DNA of 64,000 nt from Micromussa lordhowensis (taxonomy: Eukaryota; Cnidaria; Anthozoa; Scleractinia; Lobophylliidae). The notes under the pieces were generated by a model. It worked only from the letters and a program-made list of their open reading frames with translations. It did not search any database and was not told where the DNA came from. The translations under genes and the position numbers were made by a program. The stretch is taken from the NCBI GenBank assembly GCA_964020085.1, contig OZ026607.1, forward strand, positions 21,212,106-21,276,105, written 5' to 3'. Positions 14,015-25,100 of the stretch are shown piece after piece; position 1 is the stretch's first letter; each line of letters opens with the position of its first letter.

Positions 14015-14900
14015 CATTCGCGCCAGGGTGTTTTTTCTGGCCTTCTGTTTGCAGGAGTTTGCCCTGGTCCCAACTTTGCAGAATTTCAGAAAACGCGCGC
14101 TGGGGGTCCCCTTGGCAAATTTGACATAGCTCGGCTCCACGGGCAGTTTAAGAGGCTCGGTTTGCAGCAAAATGTTGTGCTAGGTTGGCACTTGGAGGAA
14201 ATTCTAGTTAGAACATGCTGGCATTCGCGCCAGAGTGTTTTTTCTGGCCTTCTCTTTGCAGAAGTTTGCCCTGGTCCCAACTTTGCAGAATTTCAGAAAA
14301 CGCGCGCTGGGGGTCCCCTTGGCAAATTTGACATAGCTCGGCTCCACGGGCACTTTAAGAGGCGCGGTTTGCAGCAAAATGTTGTGCTAGGTTGGCACTT
14401 GAAGGAAATCCTAGTTAGAACATGCTGGCATTCGCGCCAGGGTGTTTTTTCTGGCCTTCTTTTTGCAGGAGTTTGCCCTGGTCCCAACTTTGCAGAATTT
14501 CAGAAAACGCGCGCTGGGGGTCCCCTTGGCAAATTTGACATAGCTCGGCTCCACGGGCAGTTTAAGAGGCTCGGTTTGCAGCAAAATGTTGTGCTAGGTT
14601 GGCACTTGGAGGAAATTGTAGTTAGAACATGCTGGCATTCGCGCCAGAGTGTTTTTTCTGGCCTTCTCTTTGCAGAAGTTTGCCCTGGTCCCAACTTTGC
14701 AGAATTTCAGAAAACGCGCGCTGGGGGTCCCCTTGGCAAATTTGACATAGCTCGGCTCCACGGGCACTTTAAGAGGCGCGGTTTGCAGCAAAATGTTGTG
14801 CTAGGTTGGCACTTAAAGGAAATCGTAGTTAGAACATGCTGGCATTCGCGCCAGGGTGTTTTTTCTGGCCTTCTTTTTGCAAGAGTTTGCCCTGGTCCCA
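13560..14900. repeat. alternating dimeric repeat (414 bp)
   Basis: Two monomer types alternate. One carries GGCACTTGGAGGAAATT, CGCCAGAGTG and CTTCTCTTTGCAGAAG or a close relative, at about 13776, 14190 and 14604. The other is the ordinary type. The spacing of 414 bases is a two-monomer unit. The odd type reappears at about 15432, outside strict alternation. Confidence 0.7.
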
Positions 14901-16569
14901 ACTTTGCAGAATTTCAGAAAACGCGCGCTGGGGGTCCCCTTGGCAAATTTGACATAGCTCGGCTCCACGGGCACTTTAAGAGGCGCGGTTTGCAGCAAAA
15001 GTTTGTGCTAGGTTGGCACTTGAAGGAAATGCTAGTTAGAACATGCTGGCATTCGCGCCAGGGTGTTTTTTCCGGCCTTCTTTTTGCAGGAGTTTGCCCT
15101 GGTCCCAACTTTGCAGAATTTCAGAAAACGCGCGCTGGGGGTCCCCTTGGCAAATTTGACATAGCTCGGCTCCACGGGCACTTTAAGAGGCGCGGTTTGC
15201 AGCAAAATGTTGTGCTAGGTTGGCACTTGGAGGACATTTTAGTTAAAACATGCTAACATTCGCGCCAGGGTGTTTTTTCTGGCCTTCTTTTTGCAGGAGT
15301 TTGCCCTGGTCCCAACTTTGCAGAATTTCAGAAAACGCGCGCTGGGGGTCCCCTTGGCAAATTTGACATAGCTCGGCTCCACGGGCACTTTAAGAGGCGC
15401 GGTTTGCAGCAAAATGTTGTGCTAGGTTGGCACTTGGAGGAAATTCTAGTTAGAACATGCTGGCATTCGCGCCAGAGTGTTTTTTCTGGCCTTCTCTTTG
15501 CAGAAGTTTGCCCTGGTCCCAACTTTGCAGAATTTCAGAAAACGCGCGCTGGGGGTCCCCTTGGCAAATTTGACATAGCTCGGCTCCACGGGCACTTTAA
15601 GAGGCGCGGTTTGCAGCAAAATGTTGTGCTAGGTTGGCACTTGAAGGAAATGCTAGTTAGACCATGCTGGCATTCGCGCCAGGGTGTTTTTTCTGGCCTT
15701 CTTTTTGCAGGAGTTTGCCCTGGTCCCAACTTTGCAGAATTTCAGAAAACGCGCGCTGGGGGTCCCCTTGGCAAATTTGACATAGCTCGGCTCCACGGGC
15801 AGTTTAAGAGGCTCGGTTTGCAGCAAAATGTTGTGCTAGGTTGGCACTTGAAGGAAATTTTAGTTAGAACATGCTGGCATTCGCGCCAGGGTGTTTTTTC
15901 TGGCCTTCTTTTTGCAGGAGTTTGCCCTGGTTCCAACTTTGCAGAATTTCAGAAAACGCGCGCTGGGGGTCCCCTAGGCAAATTTGACATAGCTCGGCTC
16001 CACGGGCACTTTAAGAGGCGCGGTTTGCAGCAAAATGTTGTGCTAGGTTGGCACTTGGAGGAAATTTTAGTTAAAACATGCTGACATGCGCGTCAGGGTG
16101 TTTTTTCTGGCCTTCTTTTTGCAGGAGTTTGCCCTGGTCCCAACTTTGCAGAATTTCAGAAAACGCGCGCTGGGGGTCCCCTTGGCAAATTTGACATAGC
16201 TCGGCTCCACGGGCACTTTAAGAGGCGCGGTTTCCAGCAAAATGTTGTGCTAGGTTGGCACTTGGAGGAAATTGTAGTTAGAACATGCTGGCATTCGCGC
16301 CAGGGTGTTTTTTCTGGCCTTCTTTTTGCAGAAGTTTGCCCTGGTCCCAACTTTGCAGAATTTCAGAAAACGCGCGCTGGGGGTCCCCTTGGCAAATTTG
16401 ACATAGCTCGGCTCCACGGGCACTTTAAGAGGCGCGGTTTGCAGCAAAATGTTGTGCTAGGTTGGCACTTGAAGGAAATTTTAGTTAGAACATGCTGGCA
16501 TTCGCGCCAGGGTGTTTTTTCTGGCCTTCTTTTTGCAGGAGTTTGCCCTGGTCCCAACTTTGCAGAATT

Positions 16570-19500
16570 TCAGAAAACGCGCGCTAGGGGTCCCCTTGGC
16601 AAATTTGACATAGCTCGGCTCCACGGGCACTTTAAGAGGCGCGGTTTGCAGCAAAATGTTGTGCTAGGTCAACACTTGAAGGAAATGCTAGTTAGAATAT
16701 GCTGGCATTCGCGCCAGGGTGTTTTTTTCCGGCCGTTTTTTTTGCAGGAGTTTGCCCTGGTCCCAACTTTGCAGAATTTCAGAAAACGCGCACTGGGGGT
16801 CCCCTTGGCAAATTTGACATAGCTCGGCTCCACGGGCACTTTAAGAGGCGCGGTTTGCAGCAAAATGTTGTGCTAGGTTGGCACTTGAAGGAAATTGTAG
16901 TTAGAACATGCTGGCATTCGCGCCAGCGTGTTTTCTCTGGCCTTCTTTTTGCAGGAGTTTGCCCTGGTCCCAACTTTGCAGAATTTCAGAAAACGCGCGC
17001 TGGGGGTCCCCTTGGCAAATTTGACATAGCTCGGCTCCACGGGCACTTTAAGAGGCGCGGTTTGCAGCAAAATGTTGTGCTAGGTTGGCAGTTGAAGGAA
17101 ATGCTAGTTAGAACATGCTGGCATTCGCGCCAAGGTGTTTTTTCTGGCCTTCTTTTTGCAGGAGTTTGCCCTGGTCCCAACTTTGCAGAATTTCAGAAAA
17201 CGCGCGCTGGGGTCCCCTTGGCAAATTTGACATAGCTCGGCTCCACGAACACTTTAAGAGGCGCGATTTGCAGCAAAATGTTGTGCTAGGTTGGCACTTG
17301 AAGGAAATTCTAGTTAAAACATGCTGGCATTCGCGCCAAGGTGTTTTTTCTGGCCTTCTTTTTGCAGAAGTTTGCCCTGGTCCCAACTTTGCAGAATTTC
17401 AGAAAACGCGCGCTGGGGGTCCCCTTGGCAAATTTGACATAGCTCGGCTCCACGGGCACTTTAAGAGGCGACGTTTGCAGCAAAATGTTGTGCTAGGTTG
17501 GCACTTGAAGGAAATCCTAGTTAAAACATGCTGACATTCGCGCCAGGGTGTTTTTTCTGGCCTTCTTTTTGCAGGAGTTTGCCCTGGTCCCAACTTTGCA
17601 GAATTTCAGAAAACGCGCGCTGGGGGTCCCCTTGGCAAATTTGACATAGCTCGGCTCCACGGGCACTTTAAGAGGCGCGGTTTGCAGCAAAATGTTGTGC
17701 TAGGTTGGCACTTGAAGGAAATTGTAGTAAGAACATGCTGGCGTTCGCGCCAGGGTGTTTTTTCTGGCCTTATTTTTGCAGGAGTTTGCCCTGGTCCCAA
17801 CTTTGCAGAATTTCAGAAAACGCGCGCTGGGGGTCCCCTTGGCAAATTTGACATAGCTCGGCTCCACGGGCACTTTAAGAGGCGCGGTTTGCAGCAAAAT
17901 GTTGTGCTAGGTTAACACTTGAAGGAAATCTTAGTTAAAACATGCTGGCATTCGCGCCAGGGTGTTTTTTCGGGCGGTTTTTTTTTGCAGGAGTTTGCCC
18001 TGGTCCCAACTTTGCAGAATTTCAGAAAACGCGCGCTGGGGGTCCCCTTGGCAAATTTGACATAGCTCGGCTCCACGGGCACTTTAAGAGGCGCGGTTTG
18101 CAGCAAAATGTTGTGCTAGGTTGACACTTGAAGAAAATCGTAGTTAAAACATGCTGGCATTCGCGCCAGGGTGTTTTTTCTGGCCTTCTTTTTGCAGGAG
18201 TTTGTCCTGGTCCCAACTTTGCAGAATTTCAGAAAACGCGCGCTGGGGGTCCCCTTGGCAAATTTGCCATAGCTCGGCTCCACGGGCAATTTAAGAGGCG
18301 CGGTTTGCAGCAAAATGTTGTGCTAGGTTGGCACTAGAAGGAAATCTTAGTTAGGACATGCTGGCATTCGCGCCAGGGTGTTTTTTCTGGCCTTCTTTTT
18401 GCAGGAGTTTGCCCTGGTCCCAACTTTGCAGAATTTCAGAAAACGCGCGCTAGGGGTCCCCTTGGCAAATTTGACATAGCTCGGCTCCACGGGCACTTTA
18501 AGAGGCGCGGTTTGCAGCAAAATGTTGTGCTAGGTCAACACTTGAAGGAAATGCTAGTTAGAATATGCTGGCATTCGCGCCAGGGTGTTTTTTTCCGGCC
18601 GTTTTTTTTGCAGGAGTTTGCCCTGGTCCCAACTTTGCAGAATTTCAGAAAACGCGCACTGGGGGTCCCCTTGGCAAATTTGACATAGCTCGGCTCCACG
18701 GGCACTTTAAGAGGCGCGGTTTGCAGCAAAATGTTGTGCTAGGTTGGCACTTGAAGGAAATTGTAGTTAGAACATGCTGGCATTCGCGCCAGCGTGTTTT
18801 CTCTGGCCTTCTTTTTGCAGGAGTTTGCCCTGGTCCCAACTTTGCAGAATTTCAGAAAACGCGCGCTGGGGGTCCCCTTGGCAAATTTGACATAGCTCGG
18901 CTCCACGGGCACTTTAAGAGGCGCGGTTTGCAGCAAAATGTTGTGCTAGGTTGGCAGTTGAAGGAAATCCTAGTTAGAACATGCTGGCATTCGCGCCAAG
19001 GTGTTTTTTCTGGCCTTCTTTTTGCAGGAGTTTGCCCTGGTCCCAACTTTGCAGAATTTCAGAAAACGCGCGCTGGGGTCCCCTTGGCAAATTTGACATA
19101 GCTCGGCTCCACGAACACTTTAAGAGGCGCGATTTGCAGCAAAATGTTGTGCTAGGTTGGCACTTGAAGGAAATTCTAGTTAAAACATGCTGGCATTCGC
19201 GCCAAGGTGTTTTTTCTGGCCTTCTTTTTGCAGAAGTTTGCCCTGGTCCCAACTTTGCAGAATTTCAGAAAACGCGCGCTGGGGGTCCCCTTGGCAAATT
19301 TGACATAGCTCGGCTCCACGGGCACTTTAAGAGGCGAGGTTTGCAGCAAAATGTTGTGCTAGGTTGGCACTTGAAGGAAATCCTAGTTAAAACATGCTGA
19401 CATTCGCGCCAGGGTGTTTTTTCTGGCCTTCTTTTTGCAGGAGTTTGCCCTGGTCCCAACTTTGCAGAATTTCAGAAAACGCGCGCTGGGGGTTCCCTTG

Positions 19501-20235
19501 GCAAATTTGACATAGCTCGGCTCCACGGGCACTTTAAGAGGCGCGGTTTGCAGCAAAATGTTGTGCTAGGTTGGCACTTGAAGGAAATCGTAGTAAGAAC
19601 ATGCTGGCGTTCGCGCCAGGGTGTTTTTTCTGGCCTTATTTTTGCAGGAGTTTGCCCTGGTCCCAACTTTGCAGAATTTCAGAAAACGCGCGCTGGGGGT
19701 CCCCTTGGCAAATTTGACATAGCTCGGCTCCACGGGCACTTTAAGAGGCGCGGTTTGCAGCAAAATGTTGTGCTAGGTTAACACTTGAAGGAAATCTTAG
19801 TTAAAACATGCTGGCATTCGCGCCAGGGTGTTTTTTCGGGCGGTTTTTTTTTGCAGGAGTTTGCCCTGGTCCCAACTTTGCAGAATTTCAGAAAACGCGC
19901 GCTGGGGGTCCCCTTGGCAAATTTGACATAGCTCGGCTCCACGGGCACTTTAAGAGGCGCGGTTTGCAGCAAAATGTTGTGCTAGGTTGACACTTGAAGA
20001 AAATCGTAGTTAAAACATGCTGGCATTCGCGCCAGGGTGTTTTTTCTGGCCTTCTTTTTGCAGGAGTTTGTCCTGGTCCCAACTTTGCAGAATTTCAGAA
20101 AACGCGCGCTGGGGGTCCCCTTGGCAAATTTGCCATAGCTCGGCTCCACGGGCAATTTAAGAGGCGCGGTTTGCAGCAAAATGTTGTGCTAGGTTGGCAC
20201 TAGAAGGAAATCTTAGTTAGGACATGCTGGCATTT
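16570..20235. repeat. tandem duplication of a 9-monomer block (1866 bp)
   Basis: Private variants recur 1866 bases apart (9 x 207 plus 3). They include GCGCTAGGGGTCC at about 16581 and 18447, TAGGTCAACACTTG at about 16666 and 18532, CGCCAGCGTGTTTTC at about 16921 and 18787, CACGAACACTTT at about 17244 and 19110, and TTTTTTCGGGCGG at about 17966 and 19832. Identity ends near 20232, where the second copy reads CATTTGGGCC instead of CATTCGCGCC. Confidence 0.9.
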
Positions 20236-21960
20236 GGGCCAGGGTGTTTTTTCCGGCCGTTTTTTTTGCAGGAGTTTGCCCTGGTCCCAACTTTGCAGAA
20301 TTTCAGAAAACGCGCGCTGGGGGTCCCCTTGGCAAATTTGACATAGCTCGGCTCCACGGGCACTTTAAGAGGCGCGGTTTGCAGCAAAATGTTCTGCTAG
20401 GTTGGCACTTGAAGGAAATCCTAGTTAAAATATGCTGGCATTCGCGCCAGGGTGTTTTTTCTGGCCTTCTTTTTGCAGGAGTTTGCAATGGTCCCAACTT
20501 TGCAGAATTTCAGAAAACGCGCGCTGGGGGTCCCCTTGGCAAATTTGACATAGCTCGGCTCCACGGGCACTTTAAGAAGCGCGGTTTGAGGCAAAATGTT
20601 GTGCTAGGTTGGCACTTGAAGGAAATCTTAGTTAGAACATGCTGTCATTCGCGCCAGGGTGTTTTTTCTGGCCGTTTTTTTTGCAGGAGTTTGCCCTGGT
20701 CCCAACTTTGCAGAATTTCAGAAAACGCGCGCTGGGGGTCCCCTTGGCAAATTTGACATAGCTCGGCTCCACGGGCACTTTAAGAGGCGCGGTTTGCAGC
20801 AAAATGTTGTGCTAGGCTAGCACTTGAAGGAAATTCTAGTTAGAACATGCTGGCATTCGCGCCAGGGTGTTTTTTCTGGCCTTTTTTTTGCAGGAGTTTG
20901 CCCTGGTCCCAACTTTGCAGAATTTCAGAAAACGCGCGCTGGGGGTCCCCTTGGCAAATTTGACATAGCTCGGCTCCACGGGCACTTTAAGAGGCGCGGT
21001 TTGCAGCAAAATGTTGTGCTAGGTTGGCACTTGAAGGAAATTCTAGTTACAACATGCTGGCAATTGCGCCAGGGTTTTTTTTCTGGCCTTTTTTTTGCAG
21101 GAGTTTGCCCTGGTCCCAACTTTGCAGAATTTCAGAAAACGTGCGCTGGGGGTCCCCTTGGCAAATTTGACATAGCTCGGCTCCACGGGCACTTTAAGAG
21201 GCGCGGTTTGCAGCAAAATGTTGTGCTAGGTTGGCACTTGAAGGAAATCCTAGTTAGAACATGCTGGCATTCGCGCCAGGGTGTTTTTTCTGGCCTTCTT
21301 TTTGCAGGAGTTTGCCCTGGTCTTAACTTTGCAGAATTTCAGAAAACGCGCGCTGGGGGTCCCCTTGGCAAATTTGACATAGCTCGGCTCCACGGGCACT
21401 TTAAGAGGCGCGATTTGAAGCAAAACGTTGTGCTAGGTTGGCACTTGAAGGAAATTTTAGTTAGAACATGCTGGCATTCGCGCCAGGGTGTTTTTTCTGG
21501 CCTTCTTTTTGCAGGAGTTTGCCCTGGTCCCAACTTTGCAGAATTTCAGAAAACGCGCGCTGGGGGTCTCCTTGGCAAATTTGACATAGCTCGGCTCCAC
21601 GGGCACTTTAAGAGGCGCGGTTTGCAGGAAAATGTTGTGCTAGGTTGGCACTTGAAGGAAATTATAGTTAGAACATTCTGGCATTCGCGCCAGGGTGTTT
21701 TTTCTGGCCTTCTTTTTGCAGGAGTTTGCCCTGGTCCCAACTTTGCAGAATTTCAGAAAACACGCGCTGTGGTCCCCTTGGCAAATTTCCCATAGCTCGG
21801 CTCCACGAGCACTTTAAGAGGCGCGGTTTGCAGCAAAATGTTGTGCTAGGATAGCACTTGAAGGAAATCCTGGTTAGAACATGCTGGCATTCGCGCCAGG
21901 GTGTTTTTTCTGGCCTTCTTTTTGCAGGAGTTTGCCCTGGTCCCAACTTTGCAGAATTTC

Positions 21961-22112
21961 AGAAAACGCGCGCTGGGGGTCCCCTTGGCAAATTTGTGCT
22001 AGGTTCGCACTTGGAGGAAATCGTAGTTAGAACATGCTGGCATTCGCGCCAGGGTGTTTTTTCTGGCCTTCTTTTTGCAGGAGTTTGCCCTGGTCCCAAC
22101 TTTGCAGAATTT
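21961..22112. repeat. monomer with a 55-bp internal deletion
   Basis: The distance between successive AGAAAACGCGCGCT blocks is 152 here instead of 207. The sequence jumps from GGCAAATTTG directly to TGCTAGGTTCG near 21997, losing the GACATAGCTCGG to AAATGTTG part. TTG is present on both sides in the parental monomer, so slippage or microhomology-mediated loss is plausible. Confidence 0.9.
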
Positions 22113-25100
22113 CAGAAAACGCGCGCTGGGGGTCCCCTTGGCAAATTTGACATAGCTCGGCTCCACGGGCACTTTAAGAGGCGCGGTTTGCAGCAAAAAG
22201 TTGTGCTAAGTTGGCACTTGAACGAAATGTTAGTTAGAACATGCTGGCATTCGCGCCAGGGTGTTTTTTCTTGCCTTCTTTTTGCAGGAGTTTGCCCTGG
22301 TCCCAACTTTGCAGAATTTCAGAAAACGCGCGCTGGGGGTCCCCTTGGCAAATTTGACATAGCTCGGCTCCACAGGCACTTAAAGAAACGCGGTTTGCAG
22401 CAAAATGTTGTGCTAGGTTGGCACTTGAAGGAAATTTTAGTTAGAACATGCTGGCATTCGCGCCAGGGTGTTTTTTCTGGCCTTCTTTTTGCAGGAGTTT
22501 GCCCTGGTGCCAACTTTGCAGAATTTCAGAAAACGCGCGCTGGGGGTCTCCTTGGCAAATTTGACATAGCTCGGCTCCACGGGCACTTTAAGAGGCGCGG
22601 TTTGCAGCAAAATGTTGTGCTAGGTCGGCACTTGAAGCAAATTGTAGTTAAAACATGCTGGCATTCGCGCCAGGGTGTTTTTTCTGGCCTTTTTTTTGCA
22701 GGAGTTTGCCCTGGTCCCAACTTTGCAGAATTTCAGAAAACGCGCGCTGGGGGTCCCCTTGGCAAATTTGACATAGCTCGGCTCCACCGGCACTTTAAGA
22801 GGCGCGGTTTGCAGCAAAATGTTGTGCTAGGTTGGCACTTAAAGGCAATCCTAGTTAGAACATGCCGGCATTCGCGCCAGGGTGTTTTTTCTGGCCTTCT
22901 TATTGCAAGAGTTTTCCCTGGTCCCAACTTTGCAGAATTTCAGAAAACGCGCGCTGGGGGTCCCCTTGGCAAATTTGACATAGCTCGGCTCCACGGGCAC
23001 TTTAAGAGGCGCGGTTTGCAGCAAAATGTTGTGCTAGGTTGGCACTTGAAGAAAATTGTAGTTCAAACATGCTGGCATTCGCGCCAGGGTGTTTTTTCTG
23101 GCCTTCTCTTTGCAGGAGTTTGCCCTGGTCCCAACTTTGCAGAATTTCAGAAAACGCGCGCTGGGGGTCCCCTTGGCAAATTTGACATAGCTCGGGTCCA
23201 CGGGCACTTTAAGAGGCGCGGTTTGCAGCAAAATGTTGTGCTAGGTTTGCACTTGAAGGAAATCCTAGTTAAAACATGCTGGCATTCGCGCCAGGGTGTT
23301 TTTTCTGCCCTTCTTTTTGCAGGAGTTTTCCCTGGTCCCAACTTTGCAGAATTTCAGAAAACGCGCGCTGGGGGTCTCTTTGGCAAATTTGACATAGCTC
23401 GGCTCCACGGGCACTTTAAGAGGCGCGGTTTGCAGCAAAATGTTGTGCTAGGTTGGCACTTGAAGGAAATTTTAGTGAGGACATGATGGCATTCGTGCCA
23501 GGGTGTTTTTTCTGGCCTTCTTTTTGCAGGAGTTTGCCATGGTCCCAGCTTTGCAGAATTTCAGAAAAGGCGCGCTGGGGGTCCCCTTGGCAAATTTGAC
23601 ATAGCTCGGCTCCACGGGCACTTTAAGAGGCGCGGTTTGCAGCAAAATGTTGTGCTAGGTTGGCACTTGAAGGAAATTTAAGTGAGGACATGATAGCATT
23701 CGTGCCAGGGTGTTTTTCCTGGCCTTCTTTTTGCAGGAGTTTGCCATGGTCCCAGCTTTGCAGAATTTCAGAAAACGCGCGCTGGGGGTCCCCTTGGCAA
23801 ATTTGACATAGCTCGGCTCCACGGGCACTTTAAGAGGCGCGGTTTGCATCAAAATGTTGTGCTAGGTTGGCACTTGAAGGAAATTTTAGTGAGGACATGA
23901 TGGCATTCGCGCCAGGGTGTTTTTTCTGGCCTTCTTTTTGCAGGAGTTTGCCCTGGTCCCAGCTTTGCAGAATTTCAGAAAACGCGCGCTGGGGGTCCCC
24001 TTGGCAAATTTGACATAGCTCAGCTCCACGGGCACTTTAAGAGGCGCGGTTTCCAGCAAAATGTTGTGCTAGGTTAAAACTTGAAGGAAATTGTAGTGAA
24101 GACATAATGGCATTCGCGCCAGGGTGTTTTTTGTGGCCTTCTTTTTGCAGGAGTTTGGCCTGGTCCCAGCTTTGCAGAATTTCAGAAAACGCGCGCTGGG
24201 GGACGCCTTGGCAAATTTGACATAGCTCGGCTCCGCGGGCACTTTAAGAGGCGCAGTTTGCAGCAAAATGTTGTGCTAGGTTGGATCTTGAAGGAAATGC
24301 TAGTAAGGACATGATGGCATTCGTGCCAGGGTGTTTTTTTTGGCCTTCTTTTTGCAGGAGTTTGCCCTGGTCCCAGCTTTGCAGAATTTCAGAAAACGCG
24401 CGCTGCGGGTCCGCTTGGCAAATGTGACATAGCTCGGCTCCACGGGCACTTTAAGAGGCGCGGTTTGCAGCAAAATGTTGTGCTAGGTTGGCACTTGAAG
24501 GAAATTTTAGTGAGGACATGGTGGCATTCGTGCCAGGGTGTTTTTTCTGGCCTTCTTTTTGCAGGAGTTTGCCATGGTCCCAGCTTTGCAGAATTTCAGA
24601 AAACGCGCGCTGGGGGTCCCCTTGGCAAATTTGACATAGCTTGGCTCCACGGGCACTTTAAGAGACGCGGTTTGCAGAAAAATGTTGTGCTAGGTTGGCA
24701 CTTGAAGGAAATTCTAGTGAGGACATGATGGCATTCGCGCCAGGGTGTTTTTTCTGGCCTTCTTTTTGCAGGAGTTTGCCCTGGTCCCAGCTTTGCAGAA
24801 TTTCAGAAAACGCGCGCTGGGGGTCCCCTTGGCAAATTTGACATAGCTCGGCTCCACGGGCACTTTAAGAGGCGCGGTTTCGAGCAAAATGTTGTGCTAG
24901 GTTGGCACTTGAAGGAAATTCTAGTGAAGACATGATGGCATTCGCGCCAGGGTGTTTTTTGTGGCCTTCTTTTTGCAGGAGTTTGCCCTGGTCCCAGCTT
25001 TGCAGAATTTCAGAAAACGCGCGCTGGGGGACGCCTTGGCAAATTTAACATAGCTCGGCTCCGCGGGCACCTTAAGAGGCGCAGTTTGCAGCAAAATGTT

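Larger units (their letters stand above)
1..23470. repeat. 207-bp satellite array, family A
   Basis: Head-to-tail monomers repeat every 207 bases; for example the TCAGAAAACGCGCGC block recurs at 1, 208 and 415. About 113 copies are present and the array continues left of the window. Landmarks in monomer order are a GC-rich start (AAAACGCGCGCTGGGGGTCC), GACATAGCTCGGCTCCACGG, a TTTGCAGCAAAATGTTGTGC block, GGCACTTGAAGGAAAT, and the family A diagnostic AGTTAGAACATGCTGG. A T-run, a pyrimidine tract ending in TTTTTGCAGG, and GTCCCAACTTTGC follow. Adjacent copies differ by a few bases. I do not recognise this satellite. No gene, RNA gene or transposon is visible within it. Confidence 0.97.
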
